Shown here piece by piece: positions 27,619-40,227 of a DNA stretch of 64,000 bases. Every line of letters begins with the position of its first letter. Within the stretch, counting starts at the first letter, position 1. The DNA is from Novosphingobium subterraneum (lineage in GTDB: Bacteria > Pseudomonadota > Alphaproteobacteria > Sphingomonadales > Sphingomonadaceae), in assembly GCF_000807925.1 (NCBI RefSeq), contig NZ_JRVC01000012.1, positions 1 to 64,000 of the forward strand. Reading direction: 5' to 3'. The translations under genes were made by a program, and so were the position numbers. The notes under the pieces were generated by a model. It searched no databases, had not been told where the DNA came from, and worked only from the letters and a program-made list of their open reading frames with translations.

Positions 27619-28720
27619 GCTGGCTCCCCTTCTGGTGCCGTTCCTTGTCGAGCAACCTTTGCTTGATCTCGAGCCCGTAGGCGTAACCACCGAGAGAACC
27701 GTCCGACCGGATCACGCGGTGACAGGGAATGAGCACCGCCACGTTGTTCGCCCCGTTTGCGGTGCCTGTTGCACGCACCGCGCCCGGTTTGCCAACGGCT
27801 GCCGCGATTTCTGCGTAGGAACGGGTCTCACCAGGCGGTATCTGTCGCAAGGCCTGCCACACAGCCTCCTGAAATGACGTTCCCTTCACGTCGATCGGAA
27901 TATGAGAATGATCGCCCGGAGCCTCGACGGCCGCGATGACCTCCTCCAGCAGATTGGCGAAATCCGCCCCCCCTTCTTCCAGAGCGGCCTCGGGAAAGCG
28001 CCGCCGCAAAGCTTCGTCGCTCTCGTTGAACGCCAGACGGCAGATGCCTTTGTCGGTCGCAGCGACGAGCATGTTCCCAAGAGTTGTGGGAACGACTGCC
28101 CAGCGAATCCTCACTCCCCTCCCACCATTGACCCAGGCCGATGGCGTCATTCCCAACCGCTTCCCAGCAGCCGAATAAAACCGCGAAGGTCCCGAGAAAC
28201 CGGCATCGTAGATTGCATCGGCAACCCTTTCCGTTCCTGAGAGCGCCTCGGCCATCCGGGCATTTTGCAACGCCCGCGCATAGGCTGTTGGCGACAGTCC
28301 CGTTGCCTTGGCAAATACGCGCTGGAAGTGAGTGGGCGAATACCCGCAGCGTTTCGCCAGATCGGCCAGACCCACCGGTTGGCCCGCCGACTTGATAGCC
28401 TCGATAGCCGTCAACACGGCGCGCTCGTCGCGCGATACATCATCGGGGGAGCAACGCAGGCAGGGCCTGAGACCTGCCCCACGTGCAGCCTCCCCATCTG
28501 GGAAGAAGCGCACGTTTTCGCGGCGGGGATGCCGTGCAGAGCAGGACGGTCGACAGTAAATCCCCGTGGTCAGCACACCTGTGACAAAATGGCCATCATA
28601 AGAGCGATCGCGTGCCAGCACCGCCGCCCACGCCTCGTCGTCGGCAATCTTCGATCCACTCGTCATAGGCTTTCGATAAAGCTCCGAACGATAGCTGCAA
28701 GCCCGCGTCGCCTTGTGCAT
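27611..28720 (-). CDS. ada: Bifunctional Ada: methylphosphotriester sensor, AraC-type activator and O6-methylguanine-DNA methyltransferase
   Basis: A 369-residue suicide methyltransferase and regulator of the adaptive response to alkylation. The start at 28720 (MHKATRACSYR) has AAGGAG about 8 nt upstream. The N-terminal zinc-binding Ada domain has the four cysteines (GIYCRPSC at 56 and 60, then LRPCLRC). The AraC-type helix-turn-helix is GLADLAKRCGYSPTHFQRVFAKATGLSP. The C-terminal methyltransferase has the active site VLIPCHRVI and GGYAYGLEIKQRLLDKE. It is divergent from a serine protease gene across 98 nt and overlaps the CPBP gene downstream. Confidence 0.95.
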   Translation of the reverse strand: MHKATRACSYRSELYRKPMTSGSKIADDEAWAAVLARDRSYDGHFVTGVLTTGIYCRPSCSARHPRRENVRFFPDGEAARGAGLRPCLRCSPDDVSRDERAVLTAIEAIKSAGQPVGLADLAKRCGYSPTHFQRVFAKATGLSPTAYARALQNARMAEALSGTERVADAIYDAGFSGPSRFYSAAGKRLGMTPSAWVNGGRGVRIRWAVVPTTLGNMLVAATDKGICRLAFNESDEALRRRFPEAALEEGGADFANLLEEVIAAVEAPGDHSHIPIDVKGTSFQEAVWQALRQIPPGETRSYAEIAAAVGKPGAVRATGTANGANNVAVLIPCHRVIRSDGSLGGYAYGLEIKQRLLDKERHQKGSQHE

Positions 28721-28818
28721 GGTCACATCTCCTTCTTGTGGAGAGTTTCTGCCCGCGCTCCATGCCAAAAGCGTCCCGCACCTTGCGGTCAAAGCAATAT
28801 GGCGCAAAAAGCGGGTAC

Positions 28819-30375
28819 ATGCGTGTCGCCAAACAGATAATTGCCCTCCTTGCAGCTCTTTTCGCATTGGTAGCGGCGCCTGTCGCCATGGCCGATCCGG
28901 CGGACATCAGCGCGGCAAGCCGTTCCGTGGTTCGCGTGGTGATCATTGAAAGCGACGGCGATCGCGCCCGGCTGATTACCCATGGCACGGGATTCGCCGT
29001 GACCCCGAACCTGATCGTCACCAATGCCCATGTCGTCGAGGAGCTCCGCGGAGACGACACTCTCATCGCCGGTGTCGTCCCCGCCGAGGGCCGCAACGGA
29101 TATCCGGCCAAGCTGGTCGCCTATTCGCCCGGCAATGACCTTGCCCTGCTGCGCATCGAAGGTGGCGGCACCCTTACGCCAATCACGCTCTTTCCCGGTG
29201 CACCAACCGATGGCTCGGAGGTCTATGCCGTCGGCTATCCCGGCAACGTCGATCTGGCGCAAGGCTTGTCGATGGCCGATCTCGTCACGCCGCAGGAAGC
29301 GGTCAAGACACGCGGCTATCTGTCCGGGGGCCGCTCCTCGCGGTCATTCGATACCCTCTTGCACACGGCCCCCCTTGGATCGGGAAATTCGGGCGGCCCG
29401 CTGCTCGATTCCTGCGGCCGCGTCATCGGCGTCAATTCCTTCGGCACGGTCAGCGACAACAGCACCGATTCGTCCTTCTACTTCGCCATTTCGATGCGCG
29501 AGCTTTCAGCCTTCCTGCTCCGCGCCAAGGTGGACGTGCATAGCAGTGGCCTGCCCTGTCGCTCGATAGCGGATCTGGACCGCGCCGAAGCGCAACGCGC
29601 AGCCGGAGAACAGGCCCGCATGGCTGCCGAACGCGAAGCACGCGCGCAAGCCAGCCAGCAGCAGTTCGAAACTGCGCGGCGCGAGGCTGAAATGGCAGTG
29701 CTTTCCGAGCGTGACAACGGCATGGCCCTGGCCGCCCTGCTGCTCGTCGGCGCGCTCGGCGTTGGCGGTTGGGGCATGGTCCAGGCCTCACGGCGGCGCG
29801 GAAAATTTCAGCGCAAGCACGTCTTTGGTGCTGCGGCGCTGCTTGCGTCCGCTATCGCAGTATGGTTCCTGCGCCCGTCGCTCGCATCAATAGATAGCCG
29901 CGCACGGGAAAACCTCGAACAACCCCAGGCGTCTTCCAGCAGTTCGGCAGCGGCACTCGATCGCCCTGGCTCAGGACGCATGATCTGCGTGCTCGATCCC
30001 GAACGCAGCCGCGTCACCGTTTCCGATATCACCGATGTTCCGATCGAATGGACCGAAACTGGCTGCATGAACGGAAAGACGCAGTACGGCCTCGCCAACG
30101 ATGGCTGGAGCCGAATCCTTGTGCCGAACGGCGAGGAAACGATCTCGGTGAATTCGTATGATCCACAATCCCGGACCTACACCGTGGAACGGTTTCTCGT
30201 GGGTCTGGATGCCATGACCGAGGCCCGCGCTGCACGCGCCAGGCTCAATGCGCCCGCATGCGGCGCCGGTGAAGAAGCCGCCCGCCAGTTCGGCCAGAAC
30301 CAGCAGTCCATCAAGGCACTGCTTCCTCCCGAACCCAATGAGCGCATGCGCTACAACTGCCAGCCTCAGCCCTGA
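28819..30375 (+). CDS. Membrane-anchored trypsin-like serine protease
   Basis: A 518-residue protein with a signal peptide (APVAMADPA). A trypsin/DegP-type protease domain spans about 30-240 with a complete triad: His71 (TNAHVVEE), Asp107 (NDLALLRI) and Ser191 (GSGNSGGPL). It lacks PDZ domains. An Ala/Glu/Arg-rich coiled-coil segment (about 260-300) leads to two membrane helices (about 305-325 and 335-355). The last ~130 residues form an extra domain (MICVLDPERSRVTVSDI, YNCQPQP) with two or three cysteines. With two helices this last domain would return to the periplasm. The ATG at 28819 is chosen because it begins the signal peptide. Substrate unknown. Confidence 0.88.
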   Translation: MRVAKQIIALLAALFALVAAPVAMADPADISAASRSVVRVVIIESDGDRARLITHGTGFAVTPNLIVTNAHVVEELRGDDTLIAGVVPAEGRNGYPAKLVAYSPGNDLALLRIEGGGTLTPITLFPGAPTDGSEVYAVGYPGNVDLAQGLSMADLVTPQEAVKTRGYLSGGRSSRSFDTLLHTAPLGSGNSGGPLLDSCGRVIGVNSFGTVSDNSTDSSFYFAISMRELSAFLLRAKVDVHSSGLPCRSIADLDRAEAQRAAGEQARMAAEREARAQASQQQFETARREAEMAVLSERDNGMALAALLLVGALGVGGWGMVQASRRRGKFQRKHVFGAAALLASAIAVWFLRPSLASIDSRARENLEQPQASSSSSAAALDRPGSGRMICVLDPERSRVTVSDITDVPIEWTETGCMNGKTQYGLANDGWSRILVPNGEETISVNSYDPQSRTYTVERFLVGLDAMTEARAARARLNAPACGAGEEAARQFGQNQQSIKALLPPEPNERMRYNCQPQP

Positions 30376-30553
30376 GACCTGCCGATCGGACGTCGATCGA
30401 GGAAATCACGATCATACCTATGCACAAGAAGCCAAGTCGCATCTTGTCATATGGGCCTGACGTTGCTAGGCGCGCCCCGTCTGCAGGCCACCCGGTGTTC
30501 ATCGCCGGGTAATGGTCTGCCTCGGCTTATCCTGGATGAAGGAACTTCGGCGC

Positions 30554-32669
<2,116 letters not shown>

Positions 32670-32686
32670 GTCTTTGAAGTCAACGC

Positions 32687-32710
32687 CACCCCGTCCAGCG
32701 CGGCGGGGTG
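32687..32710 (+). other. Intercistronic hairpin between atpA and atpG
   Basis: CACCCCG (32687-32693) and CGGGGTG (32704-32710) form a 7-bp stem with a 10-nt loop. No T-run follows, so it is more likely an mRNA processing or stability element than a terminator. Confidence 0.5.
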
Positions 32711-32729
32711 ACGGATCAAGGGAGCCGTC

Positions 32730-35073
<2,344 letters not shown>

Positions 35074-35082
35074 TTGAGCTAG

Positions 35083-35105
35083 CTCCCCGGGCTGGCCCCG
35101 GGGAG
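35083..35105 (+). other. Intercistronic hairpin between atpD and atpC
   Basis: CTCCCCGG (35083-35090) pairs with CCGGGGAG (35098-35105) across a 7-nt loop, only 15 nt before the atpC start. No T-run follows. It may limit atpC translation or protect the upstream mRNA. Confidence 0.5.
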
Positions 35106-35120
35106 ACCGAAAGGCAAGAG

Positions 35121-35378
35121 ATGTCGCTCCACTTCGAACTCGTCACCCCGGCCCGCCTCGTCCGTTCGGAAGAGGTCCACATGGTTGTCGTTCCTGGCAC
35201 CGACGGTGAATTCGGCGTGCTGGAAGGCCACGCGCCTTTCATGTCCACGGTCAAGGACGGGACGATCAAGGTCTACAAGTCTGCAGGTTCGGCACCTGAA
35301 GAGATCACGGTCCAGGGCGGCTTCGCGGAAGTCGGCGCCAAGGGCCTGACGGTTCTCGCCGAACACGTCGAAGGCTGA
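35121..35378 (+). CDS. atpC: ATP synthase F1 epsilon subunit, short form
   Basis: An 85-residue epsilon subunit ([43 protein letters not shown]) with only the N-terminal beta-sandwich. The C-terminal two-helix inhibitory domain of the usual ~135-residue protein is absent and the frame is not broken. Short epsilon subunits are known in sphingomonads and other alphaproteobacteria, where a separate zeta subunit can inhibit hydrolysis. It is the last gene of the operon. Confidence 0.95.
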   Translation: MSLHFELVTPARLVRSEEVHMVVVPGTDGEFGVLEGHAPFMSTVKDGTIKVYKSAGSAPEEITVQGGFAEVGAKGLTVLAEHVEG

Positions 35379-35400
35379 TTTGCCTTGACCGACACGCAAG

Positions 35401-35436
35401 GGGGCTGGTCCGCAAGGACCGGCCCCTTTCGTTTTT
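35401..35436 (+). terminator. Intrinsic terminator of the atp operon
   Basis: An 11-bp stem, GGGGCTGGTCC (35401-35411) with GGACCGGCCCC (35416-35426), has a GCAA loop and one G-T pair. It is followed by TTTCGTTTTT. It ends the atpHAGDC transcript and separates it from ligM. Confidence 0.88.
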
Positions 35437-35454
35437 GCAGAACCGAACCCGGTC

Positions 35455-35469
35455 GTATGTGTCACATAC
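35455..35469. promoter_or_regulatory. Perfect palindrome upstream of the O-demethylase gene
   Basis: GTATGTG-T-CACATAC is a perfect 7+1+7 inverted repeat, followed by a T6 run, about 100 nt before the ligM-like ATG. It lies just after the atp terminator, in the only possible promoter region for this gene. Size and symmetry fit a dimeric MarR- or GntR-type regulator. The regulator is not identified here. Confidence 0.55.
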
Positions 35470-35568
35470 ATTTTTTGCGCAATTCAGCATTCCGAACTTT
35501 TCAAGCACGCGAAAATAGGGCAAAGCGACTCCACATCCGCGAAATCGCATCGGGAGAGCCAAGAAACC

Positions 35569-36957
35569 ATGTCCCAGACCCTCGAACAGGTCATCCAGAA
35601 TGCCGGTGACCTCGTAAACTTCGTCCGCAACCAGCAGGTCGGCCCCAACGTCTATCCCGGTGTTCCGGCAGAATACTCGAACTGGCGCAACGAACAGTGG
35701 GCGTGGGCGCACTCGGCGGTGCTCTACAACCAGTCGTACCATATGGTCGATCTGGCGGTTAAGGGGCCTGACGCCTTCAAGATGCTCGAACACCTCGGCG
35801 TCAACTCGTTCAAGAACTTCCAGCCTGATCGCGCCAAGCAGTTCGTACCGGTGACGCCCGACGGCTACGTCATCGGCGACGTGATCCTGTTCTACCTCGA
35901 CGAAAACCACTTCAACCTCGTCGGCCGCGCACCGACGATCGAGTGGGTCGAATACCACGCTGCTTCGGGCAACTGGAACGTCACGGTGGAGCGCGACGAA
36001 CGCTGGGCGATGCGCACCGATGGCAAACGCAATTCGTACCGTTTCCAGGTGCAGGGTCCGAACGCGATGAAGATCATCGAGAAGGCCACCGGGAAGACCG
36101 CGCCTGACCTCAAGTTCTTCCACATGACCCGCATGACCATCGGCGGCAAGGAAGTGCGCGCGTTGCGTCATGGCATGGCTGGCCAGCCGGGCTTCGAACT
36201 GATGGGCCCGTGGGAAGACTATGGCGCCGTCCACGCCGCGCTGGTCGAGGCCGGCAAGGAATTCCAGATGGCGCTGGTTGGCGGTCGCGCCTACTCGTCC
36301 AACACCCTGGAATCGGGCTGGATCCCCTCGCCCTTCCCCGCGATCTACACTGGCGAAGCGCTCCGCCCCTATCGTGAATGGCTCTCCGCCAATTCCTACG
36401 AAGCCAAGTGCTCGGTCGGCGGCAGCTACGTGCCCGAAACCATCGAGGGCTACTACACCACGCCGTGGGATCTCGGCTACGGCCCCTTCGTCAAGTTCGA
36501 CCATGACTTCATCGGCCGTGCCGCGCTCGAAAAGATGGCCGCTGAAGGCAAGCACCGCACCAAGGTCACGCTCGCGCTCGACAACGAAGATGTCATGCGC
36601 GTCCAGTCCTCGGCACTGAGCAAGGGCGATCGCGCCAAGTTCATGGAGTACCCGAGCGCGGTCTACTCGATGCACCCGTTCGATCAGGTCCTCGCCGATG
36701 GCAAGATGGTCGGCCTTTCCACCTGGATCGGCTACACTGCCAACGAAGGCAAGTTCCTGACCCTCGCGATGATGGAACCGGGCTACGTCGAGCCTGGCAC
36801 CGAGGTCAGCCTGCTCTGGGGCGAACCCAACGGCGGCACCACCAAGCCGACGGTCGAACCCCACGTCCAGACCGAAATCAAGGCCACCGTTGCTGCAGTG
36901 CCCTACTCGGAAGTTGCCCGCGACAGCTACGCCGAAGGCTGGCGCACGAAGAAGTAA
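35569..36957 (+). CDS. ligM: Tetrahydrofolate-dependent aryl-methyl-ether O-demethylase (LigM/DesA family)
   Basis: A 462-residue enzyme of the aminomethyltransferase (GcvT) fold that moves the methyl of vanillate-, syringate- or 3-O-methylgallate-type substrates to tetrahydrofolate. The whole length resembles the Sphingobium SYK-6 LigM and DesA proteins as I remember them: SQTLEQVIQNAGDLV, FNQSYHM-like LYNQSYHMVDLAVKGPDA, VNSFKNFQPDRAKQFV and DGYVIGDVILFYLDENHFNLVGR. The start at 35569 follows CGGGAGAG. It is monocistronic, between two terminators. I cannot separate LigM from DesA specificity by eye; the symbol is a family label. The linked LigE-type etherase supports a lignin-aromatic role. 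Confidence 0.88.
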   Translation: MSQTLEQVIQNAGDLVNFVRNQQVGPNVYPGVPAEYSNWRNEQWAWAHSAVLYNQSYHMVDLAVKGPDAFKMLEHLGVNSFKNFQPDRAKQFVPVTPDGYVIGDVILFYLDENHFNLVGRAPTIEWVEYHAASGNWNVTVERDERWAMRTDGKRNSYRFQVQGPNAMKIIEKATGKTAPDLKFFHMTRMTIGGKEVRALRHGMAGQPGFELMGPWEDYGAVHAALVEAGKEFQMALVGGRAYSSNTLESGWIPSPFPAIYTGEALRPYREWLSANSYEAKCSVGGSYVPETIEGYYTTPWDLGYGPFVKFDHDFIGRAALEKMAAEGKHRTKVTLALDNEDVMRVQSSALSKGDRAKFMEYPSAVYSMHPFDQVLADGKMVGLSTWIGYTANEGKFLTLAMMEPGYVEPGTEVSLLWGEPNGGTTKPTVEPHVQTEIKATVAAVPYSEVARDSYAEGWRTKK

Positions 36958-36982
36958 GTCTCAAGGCGCAAGCCTGACAGCG

Positions 36983-37019
36983 AGAGCGCCGGCCCATCCC
37001 GACGGGTCCGGCGCTCTTT
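36983..37019 (+). terminator. Intrinsic terminator after the O-demethylase gene
   Basis: AGAGCGCCGG (36983-36992) pairs with CCGGCGCTCT (37008-37017). Inner CCC/GGG pairing shortens the loop, and a short T-run (TTT) follows the stem. Confidence 0.75.
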
Positions 37020-37052
37020 GCATTGTAGCACTTCCTGCGCTGCTAACGCCTC

Positions 37053-37140
37053 GTCATCCTGAACTTGTTTCAGGATCCATGTCTAAATGCAGGCAGCCTG
37101 GTGAGGGGACGGATGAACCCTGAAACGAGTTCAGGGTGAC
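37053..37140. repeat. Inverted pair of dispersed palindromic repeats (REP/BIME-like)
   Basis: Unit 1 (37053-37080) begins GTCATCCTGAACTTG and is itself nearly palindromic. Unit 2 (37113-37140) is an inverted copy, ending GAGTTCAGGGTGAC, with about four differences over 28 nt. The spacer is 32 nt. The units resemble the element at 61403-61429 and belong to a type of short palindrome common in sphingomonad intergenic regions. They lie between the ligM terminator and the ligE promoter. Confidence 0.75.
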
Positions 37141-37166
37141 GGCGGTCGAGGCACAAATTTCGTTTG

Positions 37167-37177
37167 TGTTACTAACA
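37167..37177. promoter_or_regulatory. Palindrome TGTTA-C-TAACA in the ligE promoter
   Basis: A perfect 11-nt inverted repeat centred on 37172, about 53-63 nt before the ligE start codon. Its 9-nt core, GTTACTAAC, recurs in the other orientation (GTTAGTAAC) at 41698-41706, in front of the small secreted protein gene. An operator shared by both genes is a reasonable inference. Confidence 0.45.
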
Positions 37178-37229
37178 ATATCTGGCAAAGTGCGGGTGAC
37201 AAGAACCGAGCCAGAAACCCGAGGATGCC

Positions 37230-38069
37230 ATGGCCGCCAACAACACCATTACCTTCTACGACCTCGCCCTTTCCACCGGTGCGACGATCAGCCCGTTCGT
37301 CTGGGCGACCAAGTACGCGCTCAAGCACAAGGGCTTCGATCTCGACGTCGTGCCAGGCGGCTTCACCGGCATTCTCGAACGCACCGGCGGCAAGACCGAG
37401 CGCCTGCCTGCCATCGTGGATGACGGCGAATGGGTGCTCGATAGCTGGGGCATCGTCGAATACCTCGACGCGAAGTACCCGAATCGCCCTGCCCTGATCC
37501 CGCACGAAAGCGTGGCCGTCACGCTCAAGGCGCTTGATCACTGGTTCTGGAACGCTGCCGTCGGCCCTTGGATGTTCTGCTTCTGCGCCGACTACCGCGA
37601 TCTCTCGGTGCCGGCAGACCACGAATACGTCACCCACAGCCGCGAAAAGATGCTCGGCCGCAAGCTCGAGGATGTGCAGGCCGGCCGCGAAGAGCGCCTG
37701 CCCAGGATCAGCGCCGCGCTTGAACCACTGCGCGCGGCGCTCGGCCAGCACGAATGGCTCGGCGGGTCGTCGCCCAACTATGCCGACTTCCGAATCATGG
37801 GCGGCATCCTGTTCACCGCATCGGTCTGCAAGACTCCGGTCCTTGCCAACGACGACCCGCTCCGTCCCTGGATCGAACGCTGCCTCGATCTCTACGGCGG
37901 CCTCGGGCGTCATCCCGGCCTCTTCCCCCTGTTTGGCCTCGAACAGCGCGAAGGCGATCCGGACCTGTTCAACCGCTCGGCTGGCCAAGGCGGCATCTAC
38001 AAGCGCAACACCGGCCCGGATTCGACCCGCGCCGAAACCCAGCGCATCACCGAGGGAATGAAGAAATAA
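37230..38069 (+). CDS. ligE: Glutathione S-transferase-type beta-aryl etherase (LigE/LigP family)
   Basis: A 279-residue GST-fold enzyme that would cleave the beta-O-4 ether of lignin dimer ketones with glutathione. It follows the SYK-6 LigE pattern along its length: NNTITFYDLALSTGATISPFVW, TKYALKHKGFDLDVVPGGFTGILERTGG (in part), PAIVDDGEWVLDSWGIVEYLDAKYP, LEDVQAGREERLP and GLGRHPGLFPLFGLEQREGDP. LigE and LigP act on the beta-R isomer, LigF on beta-S; this protein groups with LigE/LigP. The ATG at 37230 follows CCCGAGGATGCC, with GAGGA close by. It converges with the nucleoside hydrolase operon over a shared hairpin. Confidence 0.88.
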   Translation: MAANNTITFYDLALSTGATISPFVWATKYALKHKGFDLDVVPGGFTGILERTGGKTERLPAIVDDGEWVLDSWGIVEYLDAKYPNRPALIPHESVAVTLKALDHWFWNAAVGPWMFCFCADYRDLSVPADHEYVTHSREKMLGRKLEDVQAGREERLPRISAALEPLRAALGQHEWLGGSSPNYADFRIMGGILFTASVCKTPVLANDDPLRPWIERCLDLYGGLGRHPGLFPLFGLEQREGDPDLFNRSAGQGGIYKRNTGPDSTRAETQRITEGMKK

Positions 38070-38076
38070 AAGGAAT

Positions 38077-38100
38077 GGGCCGGAGCGATCCGGCCCTTAC
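38077..38100. terminator. Bidirectional hairpin between convergent ligE and nucleoside hydrolase genes
   Basis: GGGCCGGA (38077-38084) and TCCGGCCC (38089-38096) form a perfect 8-bp stem with a GCGA loop. It starts 7 nt after the ligE stop and ends right at the stop of the opposing gene. The T-run is weak in both directions, so termination may be partial. Confidence 0.65.
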
Positions 38101-39095
38101 TTCCTGAGCTTGGCCAGCATGTCCCCGAACGTCAGCCGCGTGTCGATCGTGGTATAGACGCGGATCGGACGTCCTTTGGGGTTCGGCCTGCAGGTGCCAT
38201 CGTCCTGCACCGTAGGCGCAGGCACAACGGCGTAATCGCTCGAAGAAGGGTCAGGCTCGAACGCGGACTGAAGCACCGTCAGCGTGACCAGCGGGCTATC
38301 GCCCAAGGCATAGGCTTCGCCCACCTTAAGCCCCATCTTCGCTGCGGCCTCGGACAGTCCGGATATCTGACCCGCCAGCCAAGCCCCGGTCCCGCCATTT
38401 TCCTTCATCGCTTGGAGTTCGGCCATCGAGAATAGCATTCGCCGATACGTGTTGCGCGGCACTTGCCATATCGCAACGTCGGAGCGGTTGAAGACGACCT
38501 GTGCTGCGGCAACGTCAATTGTTATGTTGTACTCGCCCGGAGATCCACCCGGCACGGGCAGGCCAAGCCCGGGATACTCCGGCCCGCCAATCCACACCAG
38601 CGTCAGCCGCTTGGCGATGCGCGGCTCGATCAGCAAGGCTGAAGCAAGATCGGTCAACCCGGCCCCGGCGCAATAGAACAACGGCAGGGGATCGTCCCGC
38701 ATCGCCTCTGCAATGATCGCATCGACCGCTGCCGAGCGCGCCGGGACGAACGCGGAGACCATCGCTTTCTCCGACCCGACATGGACGGGAACCTTGCCGG
38801 TCAGCCCCATGACTCCAAGCAATTCGCGGGCCTTTTTTGCTCCATCCGTTGCCTGATGCTCTGATTTTGCCCAGATTTCATCGACATGAAGATGCGATCC
38901 GATGATCGCCCGCACTTCGACCGAAGGCGAGCGCAAGTGGTGCGCCAGCTGAAACAGGCCGTCCGGGTCGCCGGAAAAGTCGTTATCGCAAATCACGCGA
39001 AAGCGACGTTGGTCTGCCGAGGCTCGCGCCAGGCCGGGTACGACCACCAGACCTGCAGCGGCGTGCAATAGCCCCAGAAAAGACCTGCGCTTCAT
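38097..39095 (-). CDS. Inosine/uridine-preferring nucleoside hydrolase family protein, exported
   Basis: A 332-residue protein of the IunH fold. The N-terminus MKRRSFLGLLHAAAGLVVVPGLARA is a Tat-type signal (RRSFLGL). FRVICDNDFSGDPDGLFQLAHHLRS carries the DxDxxxDD-like calcium-binding aspartate cluster, here DNDFSGDPDG, and later EYNITIDVAAAQVVF resembles the family's NxxxD segment. The ATG at 39095 overlaps the iclR stop (ATGA). It is the last gene of a four-gene operon. A periplasmic hydrolase for a nucleoside or glycoside is likely; the real substrate is unknown and may not be a nucleoside. Confidence 0.82.
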   Translation of the reverse strand: MKRRSFLGLLHAAAGLVVVPGLARASADQRRFRVICDNDFSGDPDGLFQLAHHLRSPSVEVRAIIGSHLHVDEIWAKSEHQATDGAKKARELLGVMGLTGKVPVHVGSEKAMVSAFVPARSAAVDAIIAEAMRDDPLPLFYCAGAGLTDLASALLIEPRIAKRLTLVWIGGPEYPGLGLPVPGGSPGEYNITIDVAAAQVVFNRSDVAIWQVPRNTYRRMLFSMAELQAMKENGGTGAWLAGQISGLSEAAAKMGLKVGEAYALGDSPLVTLTVLQSAFEPDPSSSDYAVVPAPTVQDDGTCRPNPKGRPIRVYTTIDTRLTFGDMLAKLRK

Positions 39096-39838
39096 CACTT
39101 TACCGCTCCTGCCACGCGCAGCAAAAGCTGGCGCACCCGCTCGGCTAGCTGTTCATCAAATCGTACCGCAGGGACCGCCACGCTGAACGCACCGGCAAGC
39201 TGCTCGTCGATCCATACCGGGACCGCCATGCCGCATATCCCGACCGTCGCCTCTTCCTGGGCGAGGCTGAAGCCAGTGGCCATGATCTGCGCAAAGTCGG
39301 CGCGAAGCTCCCCCTCTGTCGTCCTTGTCTGCGGCGTCAGCTTGGCGCGTTCGGTCTCGGCGAAATAGCGCTCCATCTCGGCCGGCGGCAGCCACGCTGC
39401 CATGATCTTGCCGGCGGCCAGTGCATGGAGCGGGCGTCGCGTGCCAGGGTCGACGGCATAGCGCAGCGCCTGATCGCTGGCCTCTGTGACCAGCGCTTCG
39501 ACTTCCCAGCCACGGCGCACCATGAAAGACGATGTCTCGTTCAACTCGCTGCGGAGGGCGCGGACCAGCGGCGCCACCCGATCCTCAAGCGTCAGTGCCG
39601 TTTCAGGGGCTCGCAGCCGCTGCAGGCCCGGCCCCGGCAAATAGCGTCGCCCTTCCCGCGTCAAGTATCCACGTTCGGTCAAGGTGGCGAGCAGATAGGA
39701 CAGGCTGCTGACCGGAATGGCCAGCGCGCCCGCAATCTCCTGGGCCACCGCGCCCTGCCGATGCGCCACGACGTACTCGATTACGTCGAGCGTCCGCATC
39801 GCCGACTTGACGGGGTTGGATGCGGTTGGTGCGTTCAC
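39095..39838 (-). CDS. IclR family transcriptional regulator
   Basis: A 247-residue regulator from a GTG at 39838 that overlaps the preceding stop (GTGA). The N-terminal winged helix is SAMRTLDVIEYVVAHRQGAVAQEIAGALAIPVSSLSYLLATLTERGYL (in part). The effector domain has RPLHALAAGKIMAAWLP and a late FSLAQEEATVGICGMAVPVW. IclR proteins commonly control aromatic and acetyl-unit catabolism. It sits inside the operon it may regulate; a candidate operator is described at 41378-41399. Confidence 0.92.
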   Translation of the reverse strand: MNAPTASNPVKSAMRTLDVIEYVVAHRQGAVAQEIAGALAIPVSSLSYLLATLTERGYLTREGRRYLPGPGLQRLRAPETALTLEDRVAPLVRALRSELNETSSFMVRRGWEVEALVTEASDQALRYAVDPGTRRPLHALAAGKIMAAWLPPAEMERYFAETERAKLTPQTRTTEGELRADFAQIMATGFSLAQEEATVGICGMAVPVWIDEQLAGAFSVAVPAVRFDEQLAERVRQLLLRVAGAVK

Positions 39839-40227
39839 TTGAACGTCAGGCTGCCGCGGCGCTCTGCGAACCGCCAGCCGTCGGCGGTAAGCGCAAAGCG
39901 ATCGTGGAAAGAGCCGACGAGCGGGGCGCCGTCGCCCGTGAACAGCAGCATGGCGCTGGTGCCGCGTGCAGTCGCCGGCCCTTCAACATCGATGACCACG
40001 TTCGAGCAGACATGTCGTGTGGTGCGTGGCGGACGCGCCTTGAACGCGGCGAGGATCGCTTCGCGCCCCACCACTCCCTGATCTGGCGCGGTCGGGCGGT
40101 ACATGACACCATCCTCGGTATAGAGGGCTGCCACTTCCTCCCAACGCGCCTCGTCGTTCAGGTTGGCATAAAGCGCAACCAGCCGGGCGCAATCATGCTC
40201 GGCCGCGCGGCGGTCTTCCGGACTCAC
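39835..40227 (-). CDS. SnoaL/NTF2-like small protein
   Basis: A 130-residue cone-fold protein of the SnoaL-like group. The start is the GTG at 40227, overlapping the upstream stop as GTGA; an in-frame ATG at 40281 would overlap by 57 nt and adds a basic tail. The core is DCARLVALYANLNDEARWEEVAALYTEDGVMYRP followed by GREAILAAFKARPPR and VVIDVEGPATARGTSAMLLFTG. These folds act as isomerases, dehydratases or dioxygenase small subunits. No large dioxygenase subunit is nearby, so its role in this operon is unclear. Confidence 0.78.
   Translation of the reverse strand: MSPEDRRAAEHDCARLVALYANLNDEARWEEVAALYTEDGVMYRPTAPDQGVVGREAILAAFKARPPRTTRHVCSNVVIDVEGPATARGTSAMLLFTGDGAPLVGSFHDRFALTADGWRFAERRGSLTFK

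Noticed and set aside
28796..28807. Possible Ada box AAT-N5-GCAA between ada and the serine protease gene
   Set aside because: The E. coli box has a 6-nt spacer, here it is 5, and a single weak match in 98 nt is not convincing.
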